Source: Leyella stercorea
Lineage (GTDB): Bacteria > Bacteroidota > Bacteroidia > Bacteroidales > Bacteroidaceae
Direction: 5' to 3'
DNA length: 64,000 nt
Assembly (NCBI RefSeq): GCF_021531655.1
Contig: NZ_JADYUF010000002.1
Coordinates: forward strand, 1 to 64,000
Shown here: in pieces, positions 1 through 8,583 of the stretch
Layout: each line of letters begins with the position of its first letter
Position numbering within the stretch: position 1 is the stretch's first letter
Program-made: the position numbers and the translations under genes
Notes under the pieces: model-generated
Seen by the model: the letters and a program-made list of their open reading frames with translations, nothing else
Databases searched by the model: none
Told to the model about the DNA's origin: nothing

Positions 1-194
1 TCACGGTCAATTCATGATAATTCGTGACTAAAACACCTCCAACATTCGTGGGATTCGTGAAATTCGTGGTGAAATAAACAACACGAATCGCACGAATCAC
101 ACGAATTATCCCCACCTAAATTCACGGTCAATTCATGATAATTCGTGACTAAAACACCTCCAACATTCGTGGGATTCGTGAAATTCGTGGTGAA
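1..194. repeat. 73-bp direct repeat rich in ATTCGTG
   Basis: Positions 1-73 and 122-194 are the same 73-bp sequence. Each copy contains several ATTCGTG or TTCGTGA words, and the 48 bp between them carries the inverse word CACGAAT three times. The same words recur near 19843-19876 and 20996-21079, so this is a dispersed non-coding intergenic repeat family. It lies just downstream of the permease gene and probably continues off the left edge. No reading frame is supported. Confidence 0.85.
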
Positions 195-210
195 GCAAAC
201 ACAACACTCA

Positions 211-1410
211 TTAGTCTTTCTGTCTCCAGATGCCCATCACCTTGTTCCTGACGACAAGCACATTGGTGGCTGACACCACTACAAGCAAAGCCATGCCTAC
301 AGCCAGCGTGCCCCACATGGAGCCTTCGTCTACCTCCGGGAACAACGTCATCAGAACATCCATATAGTAGGAACGGGCAGCCACGAGCAGGGCGAAGGCT
401 ACAGCCAGGACTACGAAGTTGAGAACTATGGTGAGCACCTGGTAGGGCATTGCCACACGCTGCGGACTGTAGCCTATGAGCAGCAGGTTTTCGAGCTTGG
501 TGGTGTTCTTCTGCACGAGCAGATAGATGCTGAGCATGAGGATATAGATGCTCAGGGCTGAAATGACAAGTCCTACAACCACTACTATGCTGACCAGAAG
601 CTTCAGGAAGTAGACTATCTTCTCGGCATCCATATTGTTGTCAGCCATATCGTAGCCATGACTCTCCATAAACTCCGACACCCGGGTATCGGTAGGGTTG
701 TCCACCTCCACAATGAGGCGCGTGGCGCTGTTGTCAGTATCGTTGGAGTATTCACGGTTGCTCCACTCCATGAAAGTCTGCGGCACCAGGATGGAGTTAA
801 GTCTTGACGAGAATCCTATCACCCTGCCCTTGAAGCGTGCGTCCTTGCCGTTGCCGTGAACGAGGAGCGTGAACTCCACCATTCCGACGAGTCCTTCGCT
901 TATCTTGGGCAACGAATGGCTCTGGGCAAAGCCGAAGTTGTACATCGTAATGTACGAACGGGGCAATATGATAGGCACGGTAGCATCGCCCGGGGTGTAC
1001 TTCCACTTGCCGAGCGGAACGTCGACAAAACGATCGGGCACGCTCTCAAGAAAAAGTTCGGAATTGAGGATGTTCACGCCCTGCACGCCCATCGATGCCT
1101 CCACCTTATAGTTGGCAGACACAAACTGCCCCACCCCACTTACAAACTTCTGCGACTTGATTTCTGAGATGTCCGAATTGCTGAACGTATTGGTGCGTCC
1201 GGTCAACGTGCTCGCCGTTCCGATGTTCTTGTTGATGATGATATAGTTGTTCTTCATGAAGCTGTCGTCTCCCGTGAACACGGGCAACACATCATTATAG
1301 AACTGGAAGCCGAACAAGATGATGAGCGCTCCAAGCATATTGGCAAGCGAAAAACCTACAAACTGCCCTATGCTGATGTGCTGTCTGAGTAATTTCCAAA
1401 CAAGATTCAT
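211..1410 (-). CDS. ABC transporter permease, MacB/FtsX-like topology
   Basis: This is a 399-residue membrane protein. It has one N-terminal membrane segment (about residues 18-39), a large extracytoplasmic region (about 40-265) and three C-terminal membrane segments (about 268-300, 322-348, 366-388). That is the usual FtsX/MacB permease plan. Its start overlaps the stop of the upstream ATPase gene by four bases (ATGA at 1407-1410), which indicates translational coupling, so the two probably form one complex. Related systems move lipoproteins or peptides or transmit mechanical force across the envelope. The substrate here cannot be told from sequence. The upstream DUF4836 lipoprotein may be a partner, but that is inference. 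Confidence 0.85.
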   Translation of the reverse strand: MNLVWKLLRQHISIGQFVGFSLANMLGALIILFGFQFYNDVLPVFTGDDSFMKNNYIIINKNIGTASTLTGRTNTFSNSDISEIKSQKFVSGVGQFVSANYKVEASMGVQGVNILNSELFLESVPDRFVDVPLGKWKYTPGDATVPIILPRSYITMYNFGFAQSHSLPKISEGLVGMVEFTLLVHGNGKDARFKGRVIGFSSRLNSILVPQTFMEWSNREYSNDTDNSATRLIVEVDNPTDTRVSEFMESHGYDMADNNMDAEKIVYFLKLLVSIVVVVGLVISALSIYILMLSIYLLVQKNTTKLENLLLIGYSPQRVAMPYQVLTIVLNFVVLAVAFALLVAARSYYMDVLMTLFPEVDEGSMWGTLAVGMALLVVVSATNVLVVRNKVMGIWRQKD

Positions 1411-2051
1411 AGCCTATATATTTTCTCGTAATCCAAATCTATGTGTTTTCCAATACTTGTCATCACGACTCCGGCTCCCTGCTTGCGGGCTTCCTCCATG
1501 ACGATCTGTCCCATCACCCGGGCGTTGTCATCGTCAAGATGGCTTATGGGTTCGTCAAGAACAATGAAGTCGTAGGGCTGCACCAGGGCACGCATCAGAG
1601 CCACACGTTGCTGCTGACCGAACGACATCTCGCCTACAAGCGACTGCTTCTTGTCGGCTATGCCGAGGCGCTCAAACCATGCGTCGATGGTCGTGCTGTC
1701 GGCAAACGACGTGAGACGGTTCTTTATCTCCACATTCTCCCACGCCGTAAGCTCGGGAAAGAGGCGCAACTCCTGAAACAGCAGACTGACGTGACGCATG
1801 CGCACCCTCACCCAGTCGGCTGTCTTATATCCTCGCACATCGTCGTCGCCAAACATGATGCTGCCGGTATAGTCGTGACGATAACCCAGCAGATAGCTGC
1901 AGAACGTGCTCTTGCCCATACCGCTTGCAGCCTCAACAAGATACAGATGTCCCTTCTCAAAAACGGCATCGCTCTTCCAGATGTCTGAGTCCATATCGGC
2001 TCTGTCCGAGAAGACATGGGGCAGTACATCCTTGAATACAATTCTTTTCAT
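1407..2051 (-). CDS. ABC transporter ATP-binding protein
   Basis: This 214-residue nucleotide-binding domain would power the permease encoded immediately downstream. Visible motifs are a Walker A loop (ASGMGKST, near residue 42), a Q-loop region (SLLFQELRLFPELT), the ABC signature as MSFGQQQRVA and Walker B as FIVLDEP followed by a His-containing C-terminal region. The signature is SFGQQ rather than the commoner LSGGQ, a variation also seen in some LolD-like ATPases. The start at ATG 2051 lies seven bases after the DUF4836 stop. The three genes read as one transcription unit. Confidence 0.9.
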   Translation of the reverse strand: MKRIVFKDVLPHVFSDRADMDSDIWKSDAVFEKGHLYLVEAASGMGKSTFCSYLLGYRHDYTGSIMFGDDDVRGYKTADWVRVRMRHVSLLFQELRLFPELTAWENVEIKNRLTSFADSTTIDAWFERLGIADKKQSLVGEMSFGQQQRVALMRALVQPYDFIVLDEPISHLDDDNARVMGQIVMEEARKQGAGVVMTSIGKHIDLDYEKIYRL

Positions 2052-2058
2052 CGACTAT

Positions 2059-3408
2059 TTATTTTTTGAACTTCATTACACAAACAACGGCTTTCACATT
2101 ATTTATTATTGGCTTCAGCATGCCAGACATACTGCCTGCCGCCATGCCGTTGCCTACGAGGGCCTTTACATTCAACACCATAGCCATACGCTCGCCTTGT
2201 ATCATGCGGCTTACGTCGGCTGGTATAGGATTGGCAGGCTTCAGCAGATGCTGTACCTGAGCTGGCGACACGCCCGATGTGCCATAGAACACATCGCCCT
2301 GCAATCCGAACGAGAAACCCGTATCGCCACTCCTGTATGTCCAATGCCCGTCGGAGCCCGTGATGCTGCATCCCGGCTGGCACGACTGCTTCCAGTAGTC
2401 GACATCGGCTGTCCACACGGGATTGTCCACACGGGCAAGCATCGTCATACCGGGATTGTCGGGCGACATGCCCGAGAAGGCGAACGCTATGTCGCCGTCT
2501 ACGCTACGCATGATATTGTCGAAGTCGACGGCTGTATTGAGTCCCATGAGTACAGCCTGCAGGGAGCGGTCGGACTGAAGGAGGGGCAAGAAATCCTTGC
2601 CATTGACATTGGCAAAGAGTGCAAAGAGCTGGCTCTGCGACATGCAATTCTTGAAATCGCCCTTGATAGGCCGCAAGACGCTATGCGACTTATGCAGTTC
2701 ACGGTCGACCGACTTCTGGAACGAGAAGTTCTCACAGTCAATACGCATTATGCCATCCTTGACATCCACTCCTGCGGCTACCGCCACCTGCGAAGCGTCG
2801 GCTCCCTTTGGGGCACCCAGCATAAACGGAGCAGCCAGCTTCTCGGGCAGGGCTTGCACCTGTGCCACAAGCGCCACACGGCTGCCGATGCTGTCAAGTC
2901 TTGAATACATGGGACGGGCCAATATGCTCGCGTCCTCGTCCTGCTTGAGCATGCGCACAAGGCTGCGCTGGGCGTCGGGCAAGGCTGCGGCACTCACAGG
3001 ACCGAGCACAAGCAACGCGTTGTCGTCGAATCCTACAGCCCACGAATTGTTTATGTCGGCAAGACGGTAGTCACCCTGCCTGCGCACTTCCGACGTTGCA
3101 GCCTTCTTCATAATCTCAAGCAGCCGGTCGGAATCCTTCACCTTGGCACACATGCCCAGGTTGCCGTCTATCGTCTCAAATGCATAAATGTCACGGCTCA
3201 AATCCAGCGCCTCGGCTGCTTTGTCGCCAAAGGGCAGCAAAGAGAGCACCTTGTCCGATTGGGCTACTACCGCCCCGTCAATCCTCATTACTGCCGTGGC
3301 AGACGCGGGTATAGAACGCACATAATCGTTGTTGCGACATGAAGCCAGGCAAAGGGCACATACCATAATAAGCCACACGGCTTTCAGGTCAATAAATCTT
3401 GTTTTCAT
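2059..3408 (-). CDS. DUF4836 family lipoprotein
   Basis: The 449-residue protein has a lipoprotein signal: a basic start, a hydrophobic stretch and the lipobox LASC with the modified cysteine at residue 24. It should therefore be anchored in the envelope. The body begins with a phrase typical of the Bacteroidales DUF4836 family (RSIPASATAVMRIDG) and contains repeated beta-rich units. The biochemical function is unknown. It precedes an ABC ATPase and permease with a seven-base gap, so co-expression is likely and it may act as their envelope partner. The family call is by recognition of sequence style, not by search. Confidence 0.75.
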   Translation of the reverse strand: MKTRFIDLKAVWLIMVCALCLASCRNNDYVRSIPASATAVMRIDGAVVAQSDKVLSLLPFGDKAAEALDLSRDIYAFETIDGNLGMCAKVKDSDRLLEIMKKAATSEVRRQGDYRLADINNSWAVGFDDNALLVLGPVSAAALPDAQRSLVRMLKQDEDASILARPMYSRLDSIGSRVALVAQVQALPEKLAAPFMLGAPKGADASQVAVAAGVDVKDGIMRIDCENFSFQKSVDRELHKSHSVLRPIKGDFKNCMSQSQLFALFANVNGKDFLPLLQSDRSLQAVLMGLNTAVDFDNIMRSVDGDIAFAFSGMSPDNPGMTMLARVDNPVWTADVDYWKQSCQPGCSITGSDGHWTYRSGDTGFSFGLQGDVFYGTSGVSPAQVQHLLKPANPIPADVSRMIQGERMAMVLNVKALVGNGMAAGSMSGMLKPIINNVKAVVCVMKFKK

Positions 3409-3468
3409 AAGTATCGTTATTATAATCTCTACGTCAGCTGTCGTCCTCTACGCCAGCTGACGTCGTTT

Positions 3469-4194
3469 TTACAGCTTGCGTTTTGTGAGGTTTGCCATCA
3501 TAACGGCACTCAGTCCGGCAGTCTCCGTACGCAGACGGCTCTTGCCGAGGCTTATAGGCTCATAGCCATGGGTCATGGCAAGTCGCACCTCGTCTATCGA
3601 GAAGTCGCCTTCAGGACCTACAAGCATCGTCACGGGTTCATCGGGATTGAGAGTCTGAAGGGTTGCAAACAGATCCTCGCGCTCTATCTCGGCATAGCAA
3701 TGGGCTATGAACTTGCGTCCATCACGTGGACGTGCCACGAAATCGGCAAACGGATCCATCTCGCCCACCATCGGCTTGTGAGCCTTATGGCTTTGCTTCA
3801 TTGCCGACACGACGATGCGCTCCACACGGTCGGTACGCAACGTCTTTCGCTCGGAGAACTTGCAGTCGAGAAAGTCAAGCTCGTCAAATCCTATTTCCGT
3901 AGCCTTTTCTGCCATCCACTCTATGCGGTCCATCATCTTGGTCGGGGCTACGGCAAGCGTGATGCGTCCGTTCCACTCGCGCTCGCATGGCAGTTGCTCA
4001 AGGATGTTGTACATACAATGCTTGCCCGATGCCATACTCACCTCGGCGTCAAAGAGTCCGCCCTCGCCGTCGGCAAGTATCATACGGTCGCCACTCTGCA
4101 GACGAAGCACACGCACGGCATGCTTGGCTTCCTCCTCGGGCAATTCGCCGGCATTAGCAGCATTGGGTACATAAAAATATCTTACTTCTTTCAT
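3469..4194 (-). CDS. rsmE: 16S rRNA (uracil-1498-N3)-methyltransferase RsmE
   Basis: RsmE methylates U1498 of 16S rRNA using S-adenosylmethionine. The protein shows the N-terminal PUA-like phrase KHAVRVLRLQSGD and the C-terminal SPOUT-knot signatures VGPEGDFS and SLGKSRLRTETA. I place the start at ATG 4194 (MKEVRYFYVP), which matches the family N-terminus. Upstream in-frame ATGs exist up to 4254 but would add an unusual 20-residue lysine/methionine-rich tail. A promoter lies at 4262-4269. The gene is divergent from rpoD and lies 60 bp before the DUF4836 gene, so it may head that operon. Confidence 0.92.
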   Translation of the reverse strand: MKEVRYFYVPNAANAGELPEEEAKHAVRVLRLQSGDRMILADGEGGLFDAEVSMASGKHCMYNILEQLPCEREWNGRITLAVAPTKMMDRIEWMAEKATEIGFDELDFLDCKFSERKTLRTDRVERIVVSAMKQSHKAHKPMVGEMDPFADFVARPRDGRKFIAHCYAEIEREDLFATLQTLNPDEPVTMLVGPEGDFSIDEVRLAMTHGYEPISLGKSRLRTETAGLSAVMMANLTKRKL

Positions 4195-4261
4195 AGTTTC
4201 ATACTTTATTTTCATAGTTTTCATAATGGCCATGCCGTCAATCTGGCACAGCAAAACCGTG

Positions 4262-4269
4262 CAAAGTTA
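4262..4269 (-). promoter_or_regulatory. Promoter -7 box for rsmE
   Basis: The minus strand reads TAACTTTG here, matching the Bacteroidetes TAnnTTTG -7 element, with about 60 bp of leader before the rsmE start. No convincing -33 TTTG was found. Confidence 0.6.
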
Positions 4270-4331
4270 CTATCTTTTTCATAAATACAATAATATTGAA
4301 TAAAAAACTTGTTTAAGTCAGAAAAAAAGAG

Positions 4332-4339
4332 TACCTTTG
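4332..4339 (+). promoter_or_regulatory. Promoter -7 box for rpoD
   Basis: TACCTTTG matches the TAnnTTTG consensus and lies 72 bp ahead of the chosen rpoD start. A frame open from 4337 begins inside this box, which argues that it is not the real start. Confidence 0.7.
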
Positions 4340-4411
4340 CAAGGTTTTTGGGCACATTTGTCCAAAACGCGCAACTTTTATAAAAGCCGTAGAAAGTTTA
4401 AGGTATACAAG

Positions 4412-5284
4412 ATGAGACAACTTAAGATTCAAAAAAGTATTACAAACCGTTCGAGTGAAGCACTTGATAAATACCTCGTTGAGATTGGACGCGCCCCTCT
4501 TATTTCCATCGATGAGGAAATTGAACTGGCACAGAAGATCAAGAAAGGTGGTGCGGAAGGTGAGCGTGCTAAAGACAAACTTGTCACAGCCAACTTGCGA
4601 TTTGTAGTATCCGTAGCAAAACAGTACCAGCATCAGGGTTTGACATTGACCGACCTCATTGACGAAGGTAATATCGGCCTCATTAAAGCTGCACAGAAGT
4701 TTGATGAGACGCGCGGATTCAAATTCATCTCGTATGCTGTATGGTGGATTCGCCAGAGCATATTGCAGGCCATCGCAGAGCAGAGCCGTATCGTACGTCT
4801 GCCACTCAATCAGGTCGGTTCGCTCAACAAGATCAATCACGAGATAAACAAGTTTGAGCAGGAGAACCAGCGTCATCCTTCGGTTTCGGAGCTTTCGGAC
4901 GCTACCAAGATTGACGAGGAGAAGATTGGCCAGAGCCTCATGGCAGACGGACACCACCTCAGTATCGACGCTCCTTTCCAGGATGGCGAGGACAACTGTA
5001 TGCTCGACGTAATGCCAAGTGGCGACGACAGCCGTACCGACCGCCAGGTCGACCATGAGTCAATGGCTCTTGAGCTCAATTCTGTACTCAACAAGGTGCT
5101 CAAGGACCGCGAGATTACCATCATTCGCGAGTGCTTCGGCATAGGATGCCACGAGAAGGGTCTTGAAGAGATTGGCGACCAGCTCGGTCTCACACGCGAG
5201 CGTGTACGCCAGATACGCGAGAAGAGTATTGCCAAGCTGCGCGATAGCGGCAACGCAAAGATTCTCATGAAATATTTAGGCTAA
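4412..5284 (+). CDS. rpoD: Primary RNA polymerase sigma factor RpoD (SigA)
   Basis: This is the housekeeping sigma factor in the short Bacteroidetes form (290 residues, without the long region 1.1). Region 1.2 begins near residue 16 (EALDKYLVEIGRAPL). Region 2 contains the core-binding and -10-recognition helix (YAVWWIRQSILQAI). Region 4.2 carries the helix-turn-helix GLTRERVRQIREKS. The start at ATG 4412 (MRQLKIQKSIT) is the usual N-terminus in this phylum; a longer frame from 4337 begins inside the promoter. The gene ends at a strong hairpin terminator. It should recognise the TAnnTTTG promoters listed throughout this window. Confidence 0.96.
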   Translation: MRQLKIQKSITNRSSEALDKYLVEIGRAPLISIDEEIELAQKIKKGGAEGERAKDKLVTANLRFVVSVAKQYQHQGLTLTDLIDEGNIGLIKAAQKFDETRGFKFISYAVWWIRQSILQAIAEQSRIVRLPLNQVGSLNKINHEINKFEQENQRHPSVSELSDATKIDEEKIGQSLMADGHHLSIDAPFQDGEDNCMLDVMPSGDDSRTDRQVDHESMALELNSVLNKVLKDREITIIRECFGIGCHEKGLEEIGDQLGLTRERVRQIREKSIAKLRDSGNAKILMKYLG

Positions 5285-5346
5285 ATTTTAATTGTTCAAG
5301 TAAGCGGCGGACAGTTAGCTTCCGAACTGGCTGTCACTTACGATAA

Positions 5347-5402
5347 AAGCACCATTGGAAAAGAAAACCATGTTTTCAATTCCGATGGTGCTTGTTTTTT
5401 TA
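5347..5402 (+). terminator. Intrinsic terminator of rpoD
   Basis: Arms 5347-5360 and 5380-5393 form a 14-bp stem with one T-G wobble, followed by a run of seven Ts. The T-run overlaps the stop codon of the convergent TPR gene. Confidence 0.9.
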
Positions 5403-7568
5403 TTCCTGCATTATCACTTTCTCGAAGTCGCCTACCCCATACTTGTCGAGCAGATTCTTGTCCTCGGCAAAGGCTGTGGCAAGACATTCGCCCTTATTGT
5501 CGGCTCCCATGGCTGAGGCGTATCGTCCGAACATCTGGCTGGCTTCGCCATTCTTATGGAGCAACCATTTGGCGTAGCCACAATTGAGCAGGTCGTCAGC
5601 CACGCCCGAACCGTCAGCCACAAGGACGTCGTAAATCCGCTCCGCCTCGTCGGGCTTATGGTTCATCAGGTGTCCCCATGCTATTGCACGCTTTACGTTG
5701 CGGTCGGAGTCGTTCTCGTAATCAAGCCGATACAGGCGGTTCATTCCCTCGCTTACTTTGCCACTATCAATCAACGCCAGACTCATATATATCGTCAACC
5801 GCTTGGAAATACATCCAACGGCTTCCAATCGGTTGCAGATGGCTGTCACGTCGTCGTATCTGCGCAACATGAATGCGGCTTCTGCCAATCCCGCCATAGC
5901 CTGCTCGCGCTTCTCGTTTTTTGCAACCACGCGCGAAAACAATTCATACGACGCATCATAGCAACCCGTCTTCAAGTAGGCATTACCAAGAAGCAGGGAA
6001 ATATCGGCACTTTCGGCTCCCGACCTTACGACAGCCTCGGCAAGTACCTTTACCGCCTCATACTGACGCCATCTGAAGAGCAGACGCCCTATCTCAACAG
6101 CCTCGTGCGCCATACTTTTGGCAAGCGACGCATTCGCTATAAAAAGACAGTCGGCAACTCCATCCTTTGCCGTCTTACCGAACGGGTTGCGGAAATCATT
6201 ATGATTGGGAAACAACTTGAAGAAGCGATACAAGTCCTGCAGATACATTCTACGCATATAGGCAGGCGAATCTGTTTCGGCAGTCATATTCTCGGGCAAA
6301 GAAGCGTTTCCTCCCTTCAGCATCTCCTGAGCGTCGGCAGGCAGACGGTCGAATATGGAAGCTATAGCAAACACAAACGAATACTTGTCGGAATCGCAAA
6401 ACGGACCACGCCCCACCATTTGCTTTATAGCCGGAGCGTTTTCGCCCTTTAAGGCATTGGTCACGTCGGGATGATCGGCATAGAAAGGCGCAAACCAGTT
6501 GCTTATCTCGCTGAAAAAGGCAAAACGCTTCATGTGCGAGAAGCCCCCAAAATATATGTCGCTACCCTTACGTTGCATCTCCATCATCTTGCTCATCTTC
6601 TCTTCTATCTCAGCCATATTGCTGTCGGCATCGTCGTTGCCTAATATTTCGTCAATCGACGAGTCTTCACAACCGTCCGACTCCATACGCCAATTCTTCA
6701 ATCGGCTGTTCTTGACAAATGTCGGGATAATGTCGGTCTGTATCTCGCGGCTGTCGGCCTCGGTACGCTCACAATACAACATCTGTATCTGAACCTCCAT
6801 CAGTTCACGACGCACCTGGTCAGACGAACTCAGACGATGCAAAGCCTCTCCAACGTTGGGAAACAAGCAGACTACTCCTTCGTCGGGCATTGCAAGCACA
6901 ATACCCACTATGGCACGCTGGCGCAACGCCACATCATCGCTTTGCTCATATACAGCAACAAGCGTCAGCCACTTGTTCACATCAAACACTACAAGCAAAG
7001 CCATGGTCAAGGCGCTCACTATAAGCTGGGCGTCCGTATGGTCGATTACGGGCGAAAGGAGCAAGGATTTGTAGGCTTCAGCCGACTCTTCTGTCCATTG
7101 TCCCATAACAAGCAGACTATTGAACAAGCCTTCCATATAGCGTTGATGATTGGCATAAAGCTTGGCAAGAGAGGTTTCGCGCGTCTCTCCACTCTGCAAC
7201 GAACACATAGCCACATCCTGCACAAACGATTCCAACTCTCCGAGTACAGCCTCCTGCCGAATACGACGGCTGGTGGCTATGTTCTGGGCTTGCACCAAAG
7301 TACGACGCTTGCGCATCACCGAAGCAAGACGCACGGTATTGTACAGTCTATAAGTACGCTTCAGCATACGGTCGTAGATACGGGCAGCCTTAGGGTCGCA
7401 CATGTCGCTCAAGAAGCAGTTGGCCATAAGACCATATTCCGACTCCAGGCGTTCGAGTTCTTCCTCGCCTTCGACAATAGCCAGTTCGTCCATACGCTGG
7501 CGCAGCATACGCAAGGCGCGAGGCACATTACGCTCTGCAAGAATCGTGTCGTTGATAGTTGAAGCCAT
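5400..7568 (-). CDS. Tetratricopeptide-repeat protein, function unknown
   Basis: The protein is 722 residues long and has no signal peptide or membrane segment, so it should be cytoplasmic. The N-terminal half is helical and unrecognised. The C-terminal part, from about residue 480, contains TPR-like helical pairs (for example LLGNAYLKTGCYDASYELFSR and the following EQAMAGLAEAAFMLRRYDDV), suggesting a protein-protein scaffold. It starts seven bases after the stop of the upstream lipoprotein gene, so the two are probably co-transcribed. I do not recognise a specific function. Confidence 0.75.
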   Translation of the reverse strand: MASTINDTILAERNVPRALRMLRQRMDELAIVEGEEELERLESEYGLMANCFLSDMCDPKAARIYDRMLKRTYRLYNTVRLASVMRKRRTLVQAQNIATSRRIRQEAVLGELESFVQDVAMCSLQSGETRETSLAKLYANHQRYMEGLFNSLLVMGQWTEESAEAYKSLLLSPVIDHTDAQLIVSALTMALLVVFDVNKWLTLVAVYEQSDDVALRQRAIVGIVLAMPDEGVVCLFPNVGEALHRLSSSDQVRRELMEVQIQMLYCERTEADSREIQTDIIPTFVKNSRLKNWRMESDGCEDSSIDEILGNDDADSNMAEIEEKMSKMMEMQRKGSDIYFGGFSHMKRFAFFSEISNWFAPFYADHPDVTNALKGENAPAIKQMVGRGPFCDSDKYSFVFAIASIFDRLPADAQEMLKGGNASLPENMTAETDSPAYMRRMYLQDLYRFFKLFPNHNDFRNPFGKTAKDGVADCLFIANASLAKSMAHEAVEIGRLLFRWRQYEAVKVLAEAVVRSGAESADISLLLGNAYLKTGCYDASYELFSRVVAKNEKREQAMAGLAEAAFMLRRYDDVTAICNRLEAVGCISKRLTIYMSLALIDSGKVSEGMNRLYRLDYENDSDRNVKRAIAWGHLMNHKPDEAERIYDVLVADGSGVADDLLNCGYAKWLLHKNGEASQMFGRYASAMGADNKGECLATAFAEDKNLLDKYGVGDFEKVIMQE

Positions 7569-7574
7569 AAAAAA

Positions 7575-8489
7575 TCATCGTTTGTCGGTAGCCACAGCGT
7601 CTATGTCCTTCAGGCGTGGCTTGTTGATATGTTCAAATCGTGTCTTGGGCAAAGCCTTCACATAACGCTCGTCAAGCTTATAATACTTGTTCAGCAATTC
7701 GTAATAATGCGGAATTCCATATTTATTCAACGAATCGCAAGCAGCATTATACGCCTTCTTGAAGAGTTCGATTTGCGCCTTGCGACGCTTGTCCTTCATG
7801 GCATCATCGCGGAAAGCCATCACGCCCAGCTTCAAACCCTTCTTCTGGCTATCGTATATTGATGCGTGACCGTTCAGACGTGCCACAGTAGCCTGAGGCT
7901 CGGCAAGCCACATCGCATCCATCTCGTTGTTGAGCAACATAGCCTGACGCACAAACACGTCATTCACCTGAATTCGGAACACCACCGACGAGGTCTTCAC
8001 GCCTTCGAGTGCAGCATCGGTAAGAAAGTCGGTAGCCGAATATCTTGTCATAGCCACCATCTTATCGCCAAGCTGGTCGAGCTTCTTTATTCTCGCCTTG
8101 CGATTGGTGAACAGATACCAATTTATATTGGTTGCCGAAACATACTGCAACGGAGTTCCTTCGCGCTTCAACCGTTCGGTACGCACAAGGTCGCTTACCA
8201 TTCCCTCGACGCTACGCCCGGCAATAGCCGTATCACAATCCATTTGTGCCGTAAAATAGCGCAAGCGCAAGTCGAGCCTTGCCGTGTCGTACAGCACACG
8301 TTCCTTAGCCACATATATGGGTAAACAGTCGAGCGTTGGCACGACAGCAATTTTCAAAGCAAGCGAATCTTGTCTATGCAGCCGTGCACGTTCAGCACGC
8401 GACAAGCGTTTCTGCTCATCGTAAGATTTTCCACACGATATGGCCAATGCCGCAAATATAATGCAAATAAAAAAGCTTTTCATATTCAT
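7575..8489 (-). CDS. Lipoprotein resembling an NMT1/ThiY-type periplasmic binding protein
   Basis: The chosen start (MNMKSFFICI, ATG 8489; a second ATG at 8483 is possible) gives a lipoprotein signal with lipobox LAISC, cysteine at residue 19. The mature part opens with LKIAVVPTLDCLPIYVAKE, the typical beginning of NMT1/SsuA-like class II substrate-binding folds, and continues with a phrase like MDAMWLAEPQATVARL, where such proteins bind ligand. No permease or ATPase lies next to it, so a transport role is unproven. It is followed seven bases later by the TPR gene. A longer frame from 8564 would run through the divergent radA promoter and is unlikely. Confidence 0.7.
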   Translation of the reverse strand: MNMKSFFICIIFAALAISCGKSYDEQKRLSRAERARLHRQDSLALKIAVVPTLDCLPIYVAKERVLYDTARLDLRLRYFTAQMDCDTAIAGRSVEGMVSDLVRTERLKREGTPLQYVSATNINWYLFTNRKARIKKLDQLGDKMVAMTRYSATDFLTDAALEGVKTSSVVFRIQVNDVFVRQAMLLNNEMDAMWLAEPQATVARLNGHASIYDSQKKGLKLGVMAFRDDAMKDKRRKAQIELFKKAYNAACDSLNKYGIPHYYELLNKYYKLDERYVKALPKTRFEHINKPRLKDIDAVATDKR

Positions 8490-8511
8490 AAAGCAAAAGT
8501 AATAATAAATT

Positions 8512-8542
8512 TTTGTAACGACGAAAAATATTAGTACTTTTG
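8512..8542 (+). promoter_or_regulatory. Promoter of radA
   Basis: A TTTG -33 box (8512-8515) is followed after 19 bp by TACTTTTG (8535-8542), a good match to the Bacteroidetes consensus, 41 bp ahead of radA. Confidence 0.75.
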
Positions 8543-8583
8543 TAGTATTGCGACAAAAAGTCAAAAAAAACAGACATCAGCAC

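Noticed and set aside
1906..2904. Long plus-strand frame opposite the ABC ATPase and DUF4836 genes
   Set aside because: It is antisense to two well-supported genes and has Cys/His/Arg-rich text with no domain signature; it is a shadow frame.
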